Of a DNA stretch of 64,000 nt, positions 1-8,149 are shown piece by piece. Below the pieces are notes generated by a model. It was not told the origin of the DNA. It saw only the letters and a program-made list of their open reading frames with translations, and did no database searches. The stretch covers positions 1 through 64,000 of the forward strand of contig NZ_WVID01000030.1 of assembly GCF_010091925.1 (NCBI RefSeq). Direction: 5' to 3'. Origin of the DNA: Nostoc sp. B(2019) (GTDB lineage: Bacteria > Cyanobacteriota > Cyanobacteriia > Cyanobacteriales > Nostocaceae). How positions within the stretch are numbered: the stretch's first letter is position 1; each line of letters opens with the position of its first letter. Made by a program: the position numbers and the translations under genes.

Positions 1-1
1 A

Positions 2-151
2 AGTCCTGCAACTACTCCAGCCAAAATTCAACCTCGAAAACTTGCGGTTGCTCCTACCAACACACCACCAGCGCCAAGTCCTGCAATTACACCAGCCAAA
101 ATTCAACCTCGAAAACTTGCGGTTGCTCCTACCAACACACCACCAGCGCCA
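2..151 (+). repeat. 75-bp tandem repeat, two copies, coding the Pro-rich linker
   Basis: Bases 2-76 and 77-151 are near-identical 75-bp units, equal to 25 codons, so copy-number changes keep the reading frame of the TonB-like protein. The array may continue left of the window. Confidence 0.9.
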
Positions 152-664
152 AATCCTACATCTGAGCAGTTGGAGACTGGGACTACCCCGCGAAAACCTC
201 AAGTTCAGCCAGCTTTAAAATCGGGTGCAGCAAGCCGCTTGGGTGGCCCGGTGAGTTTATCTAGTCGTGATTTGGGGAGTAATTATTTTGCAGCCTCACC
301 TAATTCCAACCGCTTCAATCCAGATTCTAATGGCATCGATGCTCGTCGAGATACAGACTTAGGCCCTTACCTAAAAGAATTACAGCGAAAAGTGAGGCAG
401 CAATGGATACCTGAAGTCACCCAATCTTCTCGGCGATCAGTGCTTCACTTCACTATTAACCGCTCAGGTCAGGTGAGCAATCTCCGAATTGCGCGAACTT
501 CTGGATTTAATACTACCGATGAAGCAGCAGTCAGCGCTGTTAAGCGAGCTGCACCTTTCATACCTTTGCCAACAACGTATAGCGGGAATAACATCTCTAT
601 TGAATTTACGTTTGTTATCAACGTTTATGGCGAACTAGATCTACAAGGTAGTGGGCAAAACTAA
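2..664 (+). CDS. TonB-family (energy transducer C-terminal domain) protein, 5' truncated by window edge
   Basis: The frame is open from base 2 to the stop at 662-664, so the true start lies left of the window. The first 50 codons are two nearly identical 25-residue Pro/Ala-rich repeats, the usual rigid periplasm-spanning linker of TonB-like proteins. The last ~100 residues form a TonB C-terminal domain: YLKELQRKVRQQW, then a beta-rich segment with INRSGQVSNLRIARTSG and a final strand IEFTFVINVYGEL. In the TonB family this domain contacts outer-membrane receptors or other envelope partners and transmits energy from ExbB/ExbD. No exb genes or receptor are visible here, so the partner is unknown. 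An in-frame TTG at 170 is not a convincing start because the linker reads open before it. Confidence 0.75.
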   Translation, partial: SPATTPAKIQPRKLAVAPTNTPPAPSPAITPAKIQPRKLAVAPTNTPPAPNPTSEQLETGTTPRKPQVQPALKSGAASRLGGPVSLSSRDLGSNYFAASPNSNRFNPDSNGIDARRDTDLGPYLKELQRKVRQQWIPEVTQSSRRSVLHFTINRSGQVSNLRIARTSGFNTTDEAAVSAVKRAAPFIPLPTTYSGNNISIEFTFVINVYGELDLQGSGQN

Positions 665-744
665 TATTATGCCGATTCAATTAATGATTGCAACAAATCC
701 TTTGGTGGAGACGTTGTAAGTGGAGACGTTGCAATGCAACCTCT

Positions 745-1440
745 CTACAATGATCTATTTCCTACTAATAAAGAACCGTCTTCCAGATGAATGATGCGAA
801 GGGCAATATCTAGAATCCGGTTGTCATGGGTAACGAGTAGGATAGTGCAGCCTTGTTCTTTGGCAAGGCTTTGCATCAGTTCCACGACATCCCGCCCTGA
901 TTTCTTGTCAAGTGATGCTGTCGGTTCGTCAGCAAGAACAATTTTAGGATTTGCAACTAAGGCGCGGGCGATCGCTACTCGCTGTTTTTGACCATTAGAT
1001 AGATTTTCTGGGTAGTAGTTAACGCGATTTCCTAATCCTACTGCTTCTAACATTCGCACTGCTTTTGCTCGTCTTGCTTTCCAAGATAAGCGCTCGTGCA
1101 GTTCTAAAGACATCTCAACATTTTGCCGCGCTGTCAAACTTTCCAAGAGGTTATGCGCCTGGAAAATGTAGCCAATTTGCCGCCGTATTTTGATTAATTG
1201 GTTTTGCTCGGCGTTGCAGAGTTCCTGACCAATAACTTTTAAACTACCATACTGACAAGAGCGCAATCCACCAATCAGCGATAGTAAAGTGGTTTTTCCT
1301 GAACCAGATGGCCCAGTCATAATTACTATTTCACCTGGATGAATATCTAAGTTGATATTAAATAGAATCTGTTTGCGTAAACTACCTTTACCAAAAAAGT
1401 AATTAATATTCTCAATAGAGATAATAGATTTATTATTCAT
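745..1440 (-). CDS. devA: DevA-family ABC transporter ATP-binding protein
   Basis: This 231-residue ATPase is the nucleotide-binding subunit of a DevBCA-type exporter. It has Walker A GPSGSGKT near residue 43, Q-loop YIFQAHNL, ABC signature LSNGQKQR, Walker B IVLADEPTA and an H-loop in LLVTHD. It is the last of three same-strand genes (devB-devC-devA order), 36 bp after the permease. In Anabaena, the characterised DevBCA with TolC (HgdD) exports heterocyst glycolipids; Nostoc genomes carry several paralogues, so the substrate here cannot be told from sequence. It may serve another envelope lipid or metabolite. The symbol denotes family, not proven orthology. Confidence 0.88.
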   Translation of the reverse strand: MNNKSIISIENINYFFGKGSLRKQILFNINLDIHPGEIVIMTGPSGSGKTTLLSLIGGLRSCQYGSLKVIGQELCNAEQNQLIKIRRQIGYIFQAHNLLESLTARQNVEMSLELHERLSWKARRAKAVRMLEAVGLGNRVNYYPENLSNGQKQRVAIARALVANPKIVLADEPTASLDKKSGRDVVELMQSLAKEQGCTILLVTHDNRILDIALRIIHLEDGSLLVGNRSL

Positions 1441-1476
1441 AACAAACTTGATAAATCATAATCTACATGATGAATT

Positions 1477-2673
1477 TTAAAAAATATCTGCTGGGTCTGC
1501 TGAGTCTAACTTTCGCATTGCGATCGCTCCTGAAATTAAACACATAATAATCGTCAATATCAAAACTTGAATTACACGCTCATAAGTCATAAATAGCGGT
1601 AGTTTTGTTGCATTCCGTGTCAAGCCATACATACCAAAAGAAATCAAACAACCAGGAATATAACCAAGCACGGCCAATATCATTGCTTCTTGAAATACAA
1701 CAGATAATAAGTAAATATTGCGAAACCCCATTGCCTTGAGTGTGGCGTATTCAGCAATGTGATCCATAACATCACTGTAAATAATTTGATAAACAATAAT
1801 CACACCAACTAGAAATCCGATTGTGACACCCAAAGAGAAAATAAAACCGATCGCGCCATTTTCTTGCCAATATTTCTTCTCAAAGTCAATAAATTCTTGA
1901 CGGGTAAGAACTTTCACATCATCAGGTAGATAAGACTGCAACGCTTTAACTACTGCATTATGATCACTACCAGGTTTTAGCTTAATTAAACCAAGATTCA
2001 CTTTACCTGGTTGCTGTGTCGAAAAAATTCGTAAGAAGTTTTGGTCACTAGTAATCACACTAGCATTAGCAACAAAAGATGCACCAACCTCATACAATCC
2101 ACGAATTGTAACTTTACGTCCTTGGAGTTCTGTTGTTACAGGTTTGCCTTGAGCTACTTGAGCGATCGCAGTTTGATATTTACCGTTAGCGTTACGATCA
2201 AATAACAGTGTGTTTGGATATTTAATCAGATCCAAACTTTGATTAACCTCTGGCAAGTTGAATGCAGGTTGTTCTGGGTTAAAGCCTACAATCAGAATTG
2301 ATTCATCAAGCTTAGTTTCGAGACTCTTCCAAACTCCTAAGCGGACATAAAGGGGATTGACTGACTCAACCTCTGACAAGTTAGCAGCTTGAAACAAACG
2401 ACGCCGAGGGAAAGAACTGAGAAGTCCCAAGTTCTGAGCTTGGCGACTAATTACTACTAAATCTGTTTGCAGCAGCACATGAAAGCGGGTGTTACTGTCA
2501 TATAAAGCAGATTGAAAGCCTAACTGCATTAACATCAAAAAGTTAGCAAAAGTAATTCCACAAAGAGCAACAATAAAACGCCCCTTTTGCTTCATTAGTT
2601 GTAGCCAAGCCAATGGAATCTTGCGTTTAAACATATTAAAGGGGTGTAAGAGTTGTCCTTTGTCATCAGTCAT
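1477..2673 (-). CDS. devC: DevC-family ABC transporter permease (FtsX/MacB-like)
   Basis: A 398-residue inner-membrane permease: one transmembrane segment near residues 33-52, a ~200-residue periplasmic domain, then three C-terminal segments (about 275-298, 325-350, 365-385). This is the FtsX/MacB layout. The start of the protein (AWLQLMKQKGRFIVALCGI) and the motif DHIAEYATLKAMGF are typical of cyanobacterial DevC. It lies between the membrane-fusion gene (41 bp upstream) and the ATPase, so the three are probably cotranscribed. It should work as a dimer coupling ATP hydrolysis to periplasmic conformational change. No TolC partner gene is adjacent. Confidence 0.88.
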   Translation of the reverse strand: MTDDKGQLLHPFNMFKRKIPLAWLQLMKQKGRFIVALCGITFANFLMLMQLGFQSALYDSNTRFHVLLQTDLVVISRQAQNLGLLSSFPRRRLFQAANLSEVESVNPLYVRLGVWKSLETKLDESILIVGFNPEQPAFNLPEVNQSLDLIKYPNTLLFDRNANGKYQTAIAQVAQGKPVTTELQGRKVTIRGLYEVGASFVANASVITSDQNFLRIFSTQQPGKVNLGLIKLKPGSDHNAVVKALQSYLPDDVKVLTRQEFIDFEKKYWQENGAIGFIFSLGVTIGFLVGVIIVYQIIYSDVMDHIAEYATLKAMGFRNIYLLSVVFQEAMILAVLGYIPGCLISFGMYGLTRNATKLPLFMTYERVIQVLILTIIMCLISGAIAMRKLDSADPADIF

Positions 2674-2713
2674 TTGTATTTACAAAGGACAAATAACAAA
2701 TAACTAATGACAA

Positions 2714-3928
2714 TTACAAATCAATCTCGACATTGACCTGAAGGTTTGTAAAACGAGCCACTTGCTTACTAGCAGCTTTATCCAAACGAATTTTGACCTC
2801 AATTACTCTGGCATCTGTCGCCGCTGTTGGATCGCTGTCCAGCACATCTTTTTTAGCCACAGTTAAGCCAATTTGATCAACTGTGCCTTTTAACTGACTG
2901 GGAAAGGCATTGCTAGGACTGGTAATACTGGCAGTTTGACCTGGACGAATCTTGGCAATATCACTTTCGTAAATCTCTGCCACAGCATACATTTGGTCAG
3001 TTTGACCAAGTTCTACAATTCCCTCGCTACCGATTGTTTCTCCAGGATGAGCTTGAATCCGCAGAATTTGACCGGCTTTTGGTGCGCGGATGTATGCCAG
3101 TTCAAGTTCGGCGCGAATCTTCTCAACTGTAGCAACTGCACTGTCTACCTCTGCTTGTGCTGTTGCGACATCTGTAGGACGTACTTCTGCTGTTTTATTT
3201 AAGGTGGCTTTAGCTTCTTGAATTTGTGCAGTAAGTGTGCGTTTAGTTCGCTCTAAGCTTGCTTTTGCACTATTTAACTGCTCTTGGGCGGTTGTTAGAG
3301 CCAATCTACGACTATCTAGTGCTGAAGCTGCGATCGCTCCCTCATTATACAAAGTTTGATTGCGGCGAAACTCTATCTCTGCATTCTCCAACTCTGCTTT
3401 TAGACGAGCGATGGTGGCTTGCTGGCTTTGGATTTCACCATCTAAATTTGCTTGTACATTCCTAACAGTTGCTTGTATGGCTGCTAGTTCACCTTGTTTT
3501 GCGCCTGCTTTTACCTGAGCAAGACGAAATTGAGCAACTTGAACTTGCTTTTGCGATTCTACCAAGTTAGCTTGCAGGCGATCGCGATTATCTAAGATAG
3601 CAATGATTTGTTGCGATCGTACCTTTTTGCCTTCATCAACCAACAATTCAGCAACACGGCTACCACTACCAAAACTGGGATTAGTAGGAGCAGAAATCTT
3701 AATCACATCACCTGCTGGCTCCAATCTCCCCAACGCATTAACTTTTGAAGTAACTGGCTGGCTAACTTGTGAAATAACTGCTGGGCGTTTAGCCGTAGCC
3801 GATAGACGGGCTAAATAGAATACTCCTACCCCTATCCCTACCATACAGGCAATACCCAAAACGACTAACCAATGAAAATTGGCTGGAAATAAAGATCGTT
3901 TACTAATTTCCTCAGAATCTTGCAACAT
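2714..3928 (-). CDS. devB: DevB-family membrane fusion protein (HlyD/periplasmic adaptor)
   Basis: A 404-residue periplasmic adaptor, first gene of the devBCA-type operon. It has an N-terminal membrane anchor (about residues 18-40), a first lipoyl/barrel half (VNALGRLEPAGDVIKISAP), a long alanine/glutamine-rich coiled-coil hairpin (about 110-265) and a second lipoyl half with beta-barrel (LAYIRAPKAGQILRIQAHPGE). In the family, hexameric adaptors bridge the DevC permease to an outer-membrane TolC channel. No NtcA-type GTA-N8-TAC site was seen in the 213-bp upstream gap, which is largely taken up by a repeat element, so regulation by nitrogen step-down is not supported from this sequence. Confidence 0.88.
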   Translation of the reverse strand: MLQDSEEISKRSLFPANFHWLVVLGIACMVGIGVGVFYLARLSATAKRPAVISQVSQPVTSKVNALGRLEPAGDVIKISAPTNPSFGSGSRVAELLVDEGKKVRSQQIIAILDNRDRLQANLVESQKQVQVAQFRLAQVKAGAKQGELAAIQATVRNVQANLDGEIQSQQATIARLKAELENAEIEFRRNQTLYNEGAIAASALDSRRLALTTAQEQLNSAKASLERTKRTLTAQIQEAKATLNKTAEVRPTDVATAQAEVDSAVATVEKIRAELELAYIRAPKAGQILRIQAHPGETIGSEGIVELGQTDQMYAVAEIYESDIAKIRPGQTASITSPSNAFPSQLKGTVDQIGLTVAKKDVLDSDPTAATDARVIEVKIRLDKAASKQVARFTNLQVNVEIDL

Positions 3929-3993
3929 TCTCTAATACCTTATATGGCACTCCTAAGTAATTCGTGAAACAACAGATAAGTTTCTCATTACTC

Positions 3994-4106
3994 TCTGCGC
4001 CTCTGTCTTGAAAAGTTATGATGCCTAGGTTGGGCTGCGCCAACGCCGGGAGCCGGCGCACCCTGCGGGAAGCAAGCTACATACTTTTCACCGCGCCTCT
4101 GCGTGA
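3994..4106. repeat. Dispersed element with AAAAGT/ACTTTT-bounded hairpin insert
   Basis: Flanks read like the common Nostoc spacer motif CTCTGCGCCTCTG ... GCGCCTCTGCGTGAT. Between them sits a segment bounded by TTGAAAAGT (4008-4016) and ACTTTTCA (4083-4090). Its interior is a GC-rich palindrome (GCCGGGAGCCGGC area, 4044-4058). The same design recurs near 6408, 25046, 35100, 48311 and 53686. Confidence 0.7.
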
Positions 4107-4141
4107 TAAAATTCCTATTTTACAACATTCGTGCAAGACAT

Positions 4142-5560
4142 TTAACATAATTGAATATAAGCCTTATTCACATTTTCCTCTACCACCTGCTCATATTTAA
4201 AAAAGCCAGGATTAAGTATTCCATTAGGGTCACATTTATTCTTAATTTCATTAACTTTAGACCAGTAATCACCAAATTGGAGTCTCCATTGTGGAAGTTC
4301 AAAATCTACCCAAGTAGCCATATATCTTTTGCCACCCATTTGTAAACCAAGGTCAGTTAGGAGATTTAATTGCTCTATAACAGGTTGAACTTGGGCTTTA
4401 GGGACAGTAGGATACATTCCAAAGCCGACAATAAAATCTTCATCTGGTAAAGGAAACATCGGCATTTTATTATTACGAGAATGCAAACAAAAACAACCTA
4501 CAGGTATAGTCCGAAAGTCAATAAAAGAAGGTATGCGTTGTAGAGCAATATCGATGTATTCTTTTGCCTTTGACCCTGGAAGTAGAACATCTATCCAAGC
4601 GTTAGCTTTATCTACAGAATGAGATACTTGGGCTATCGGTTGAATAAATTTATCAAAAGTCAGATCTTCAGTATATATATGACGATAAAAATTCAAATTA
4701 GAGAGTAATTCCTCTGCATTTATATCCTGTTCAGAATCTACTTCTAGAGTGATTTGCATCCTGTAGAACCACTGGATTATCGGTTTTATTCTATTTTCAC
4801 TTGCTCTAGCTACTCCTAATAAGCACGGTGAGAATAAAGATACCAAACCATCAACAAGCCCTTCTGAAATCAAGAACCGCTCATCATTTAAGAGAGAATC
4901 TAAATCGTCATAGCAAAGAAAATAACTACGAGTGAAAGGGCGATATTTTCTAAGTCGATTTTGTACCTTGGTCATAATACCAAACTGGCCATAACCACAA
5001 AGAACGTGATAGAAAAGTTCGCTATTTTTTTCTGGTGTACACCAGACAATATCCCCTGTTCCAGTTACGACTTCTAAACCAAGACAGTTATCAGCTTGAG
5101 AACCATGACGAAAAGAACTCAAACCTAAACCACCAGCAGAGAGAGTACCGCCTAATGTAACTTCAAAGTTATTTGTCAGAACAGGAGGAATCACGCCGTG
5201 TGGTATCGAAGTATCAACAATTTGCTTCCAAGTAACACCAACATCAGATGTAAAGCAAAGTTCATCAGGGTGGAATTCATGAATTTGATTGAGATTCCTC
5301 ATATCTAAGAGGATTCCATCTTGGTTCAAAGATTGACCGCTTAAAGAATGTCCCGCAGCCCGTGACGAAATAGTTAACTCTTGCTCGATAGCGTATTTGA
5401 TAGCTTTAGCAACATCATGAGAATTTTGAGGACGAACAACAATTAGAGGTTGTTTTTGAATGATGCCGCCAAAGTCTTGAGAAACTGCCTCTAATTCTTC
5501 TTGTTTATTACTAACTTCACCATTAATAATATGTTTTAAATCTGAGATAATACTTTTCAT
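4142..5560 (-). CDS. FAD-linked oxidoreductase related to cytokinin dehydrogenase
   Basis: A 472-residue flavoprotein of the BBE/VAO superfamily with no signal peptide. The FAD domain shows GHSLSGQ with His71 at the position that binds FAD covalently in cytokinin dehydrogenases. It is followed by VTLGGTLSAGGLG and FRHGSQADNCLGLEVVTG, which closely follow the plant CKX pattern. The C-terminus DPNGILNPGFF is also typical. When GGTLS is aligned to maize CKX1 from memory, the catalytic Asp169 position is Asn130 here. Cytokinin oxidation is therefore uncertain, and a different amine or alcohol substrate is possible. It is the last gene of a minus-strand group with an ATC-hydrolase-like protein, a HemF paralogue and two Rieske oxygenases, so it may act in one oxidative pathway with them. 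Confidence 0.75.
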   Translation of the reverse strand: MKSIISDLKHIINGEVSNKQEELEAVSQDFGGIIQKQPLIVVRPQNSHDVAKAIKYAIEQELTISSRAAGHSLSGQSLNQDGILLDMRNLNQIHEFHPDELCFTSDVGVTWKQIVDTSIPHGVIPPVLTNNFEVTLGGTLSAGGLGLSSFRHGSQADNCLGLEVVTGTGDIVWCTPEKNSELFYHVLCGYGQFGIMTKVQNRLRKYRPFTRSYFLCYDDLDSLLNDERFLISEGLVDGLVSLFSPCLLGVARASENRIKPIIQWFYRMQITLEVDSEQDINAEELLSNLNFYRHIYTEDLTFDKFIQPIAQVSHSVDKANAWIDVLLPGSKAKEYIDIALQRIPSFIDFRTIPVGCFCLHSRNNKMPMFPLPDEDFIVGFGMYPTVPKAQVQPVIEQLNLLTDLGLQMGGKRYMATWVDFELPQWRLQFGDYWSKVNEIKNKCDPNGILNPGFFKYEQVVEENVNKAYIQLC

Positions 5561-5662
5561 AAAAAGAATCCTAAAATTTTGATTTAAAAAATGTATGCAA
5601 AACTAATAAATCTCGCTAGCGATCGCCATCAAACCCCATTTGACAAAAACCACCATTTAAAT

Positions 5663-6295
5663 TCAATTTAGTCGCCGTAATTTGAGCATCTTGATACCAA
5701 TATTTATCAAACTAGGAACTAGTCCAATTAGACTGAAAACGCGGTCTAATAATTGAGAAAAAACGCTTTGTATATGTGTAGTTGATGCTATCGCTTTATT
5801 GGTTGGTCTTTCATATTTAAATACACAAACACAATCACCTTCTGCTTGTTTACTAAGAATCACCGCCTTGATACCAGGAAAAGCTCTTTTAGTTGCTTCT
5901 TGTTCCATCTCACAGAAAACACGACACGGCTGAGCGAAACCATACTCTTTAGCAATAGACAAAACTGGACAAACTCTTTGAATTTCTAATGCTGCATCTG
6001 TTTCATTCTGAGAAACATCTACTACTTCCATAACAAAGCCCATCAGTCCTAGTAAAGGAGCTGCTTTCTTAAAACCTTGAGCTAGAGTATTGTTATCAAT
6101 GAAAGTACCCATCAACGCTTTTTGTTGTTGAGGATATTTTTCCATCATCTTTTCAAAAGCGGCTTCATCTCCTATTTCCTCTACCAGTTTTTTATATCTT
6201 TTAAATCTGTTTCTGAACAATTTTGTGGCTTTCGATTCATCAATATTGATGATATCTTCCATCCGAAGATTGCCTGTAACTAAGTCATTTTCCAT
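5663..6295 (-). CDS. Probable ATC-hydrolase-like (L-2-amino-thiazoline-4-carboxylate hydrolase family) protein
   Basis: A soluble 210-residue protein. An N-terminal helical region (residues 1-80) is followed by a segment with CPVLSIAKEYGFAQPCRVFCEMEQE and, later, DCVCVFKYERP. Conserved spaced cysteines and a terminal Cys-x-Phe strand are features of the ATC_hydrolase domain, a family that in most genomes has no assigned reaction. The true activity is unknown; thiazoline hydrolysis is only the family label. The last ~35 residues are hydrophobic/basic and may be amphipathic. It sits 102 bp upstream of the CKX-like gene on the same strand, and 674 bp downstream of hemF, with a repeat element between. 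Confidence 0.5.
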   Translation of the reverse strand: MENDLVTGNLRMEDIINIDESKATKLFRNRFKRYKKLVEEIGDEAAFEKMMEKYPQQQKALMGTFIDNNTLAQGFKKAAPLLGLMGFVMEVVDVSQNETDAALEIQRVCPVLSIAKEYGFAQPCRVFCEMEQEATKRAFPGIKAVILSKQAEGDCVCVFKYERPTNKAIASTTHIQSVFSQLLDRVFSLIGLVPSLINIGIKMLKLRRLN

Positions 6296-6358
6296 TCTAA
6301 TTACTCTCTTTTCTTAAACTCACTACCAAATAAGTAGCCAGGCATAAATAAATTAAAC

Positions 6359-6530
6359 AGGACTTACGCAAAATACCTCTCAAACTCTCATTCCTCCGTG
6401 TCCTCTGTCTTGAAAAGTGACGCTCCTGCGTCGCTAACGCTGCGCTAACAGAGCGCCGGCTTCCGGCGCTCCGACTTTTCGCTGTGCCCTCTGCGGTTTG
6501 ATTCTTCCGCCACTTGTGCGCGTAAGTCCT
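6359..6530. repeat. Inverted-repeat element (MITE-like), copy with nested hairpin insert
   Basis: Ends are AGGACTTACGC (6359-6369) and its complement GCGTAAGTCCT (6520-6530). Total length is 172 bp. It aligns along its whole length to the reverse complement of the 92-bp element at 38591-38682, except for an extra ~80 bp (about 6408-6488) bounded by TTGAAAAGT and ACTTTTCGC that encloses a GC-rich hairpin. No coding capacity. Confidence 0.85.
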
Positions 6531-6575
6531 ATTAAAGTTTGTAGTAAAGACTTTAGTCCTGAGAACCCTTTATTT

Positions 6576-6596
6576 GAGCGATGAATCGCTCACTAC
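6576..6596. repeat. Short dispersed palindromic repeat
   Basis: The 21-bp sequence starting GAGCGATGAATCGCTC is a near-palindrome. The same 21 bp appears reverse-complemented at 29125-29145, in the spacer downstream of tamB. No function is evident; the rest of the 6531-6969 spacer shows no supportable gene. Confidence 0.8.
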
Positions 6597-6969
6597 GAAC
6601 GAGGATTTTATTTGATGTTTAATTATACCTACCTACTTAGTCTTAGAGGCTAAACTTTATCTGCTGGCATAACAGCATAGCCAAATTATCCAAACAAGCA
6701 TATATCTACAAACATTCAGGCAGGATAATGCAATGTCTATTTCAAGTTCACTTGTTATATCTCTGTGCCATCTCGTCTTTTCCAGAAGAAAGTTTTTTGC
6801 TGTTTTTTGTAAAAGCTGTTTAGAGATTTCTGAGCGATTAGTCAAAGCAATTTTGGCTTTTGATTGCCTCACATCCACCGATTTTGTTTTTTTCATCTCA
6901 GCAATGACTATCTTATTTTCTGTGCATCAAGTGACTATAAATTCCGAATAACTATCAGTATCAGAAAAT

Positions 6970-7974
6970 TTATAACCAATCTCTAGGATTTTTCAGCACT
7001 TCTCTCAGGATTGCTTCCTTACTACCAGGAACAGGTTGATCGTCATATTCCCAACTAGCAGCAGGAGGCATACAATTAAATACACTCTGCTGCTTAACCA
7101 TACCGCTTGCTAGACCGAAACGGATACCGCGATCGCATGACAAAATAAATTCCACATAGCGCCCACGCACAAGACGTTGCCAGTATTTGTTCTCTTCTGT
7201 AAAGGAAACATCCTTGCGTCTTTCTACAATCGGCATATAGGCGGGAAGAAAAGCCTCTGCACAACTTGTAACCAAGGAAAGAAGTTCTTGGGGATTACCC
7301 TGATTTAGATGGTCGAAGAAAATCCCACCTATGCCTCTGCTTTCACCGCGATGAGGTATGTGGAAGTATTCGTCACACCATTTTTTGAAGCGAGGGTAAT
7401 AAGAATAGTCATGCTTGTCGCAAACCTCTTTATGTACCTTATGAAAATGAACTACATCTTCTTCAAAAAAGTAGGACGGTGTTAAGTCTGCTCCGCCGCC
7501 AAACCACCAATAAACAGGTTGGTTATCATTATTAATCTGGAAATAACGGTAGTTGACATGAGCAGTAGGTACCATCGGGTTATGAGGATGGATAACAAAG
7601 CTAGAACCTGTGGCGAAAAAGCGGCTCCCTTTGTCACTAGTCATTCTATCTGCTACTGCTGTCGCAACCGCACCTGATTGCTGAAAAGACGTTCCAGGGG
7701 GCAATTCGCCCTCTATTGCTACATAGTTGACTCCCACCTTTTCAAAGACATTGCCATTGTGCAAAGCACGGTCAATATATATAGCATCCTCACTACTTTC
7801 ACCAACAGTCCAAATGCCGTTTTTGTCGCGATTCCAAGACTGTTCGAGCAACTCTTTACCATCTACCGCCTCAAGAGCTTGGCAAGTGTTTTCAAACATC
7901 TGTTTGAAAATTTTATCGGCTACCCCGCGCATTATTGGCTGTTGTCTCACTGATTTTTCTAGGACATTGGTCAT
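6970..7974 (-). CDS. hemF: Oxygen-dependent coproporphyrinogen III oxidase paralogue (HemF-like)
   Basis: HemF converts coproporphyrinogen III to protoporphyrinogen IX with O2. Family blocks are clear: MVPTAHVNYRYF, WWFGGGADLTP, RGIGGIFFD and the C-terminal RGRYVEFILSCDRGIRFGL. The last block departs from the usual EFNLVYDRGT...GGR pattern, and the N-terminal ~60 residues differ from the housekeeping cyanobacterial form, so this is likely a second, specialised copy. The ATG at 7974 was chosen because GAGGAG lies 7-12 nt before it; an upstream ATG at 8013 would add 13 residues without a good ribosome site. Rieske oxygenases lie just upstream on the same strand. Whether it acts on coproporphyrinogen or a related tetrapyrrole is open. 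Confidence 0.85.
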   Translation of the reverse strand: MTNVLEKSVRQQPIMRGVADKIFKQMFENTCQALEAVDGKELLEQSWNRDKNGIWTVGESSEDAIYIDRALHNGNVFEKVGVNYVAIEGELPPGTSFQQSGAVATAVADRMTSDKGSRFFATGSSFVIHPHNPMVPTAHVNYRYFQINNDNQPVYWWFGGGADLTPSYFFEEDVVHFHKVHKEVCDKHDYSYYPRFKKWCDEYFHIPHRGESRGIGGIFFDHLNQGNPQELLSLVTSCAEAFLPAYMPIVERRKDVSFTEENKYWQRLVRGRYVEFILSCDRGIRFGLASGMVKQQSVFNCMPPAASWEYDDQPVPGSKEAILREVLKNPRDWL

Positions 7975-8149
7975 GCTTATCTCCTCACTACTAATTAAGT
8001 CTTGTTCTGTCATTGATTGTCGAGTTAAGAACCGTCCAAGAAGAAATCTTTCTTTATTAGCGATCGCTCCTGCAATATATTGATAGTTTAAAGAGTATCT
8101 GCAATGCCATTGGAATAAATTACAAGATGATTCACGTTAGATAATAGCC

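Noticed and set aside
3929-4141. NtcA-type site upstream of the devBCA-like operon
   Set aside because: No GTA-N8-TAC match was seen; the spacer is mostly a dispersed repeat.
6657-6896. 79-codon minus-strand frame after hemF
   Set aside because: Lys-rich start but no family match, weak ribosome site and a plus-strand frame of similar length over the same bases; not supportable as a gene.
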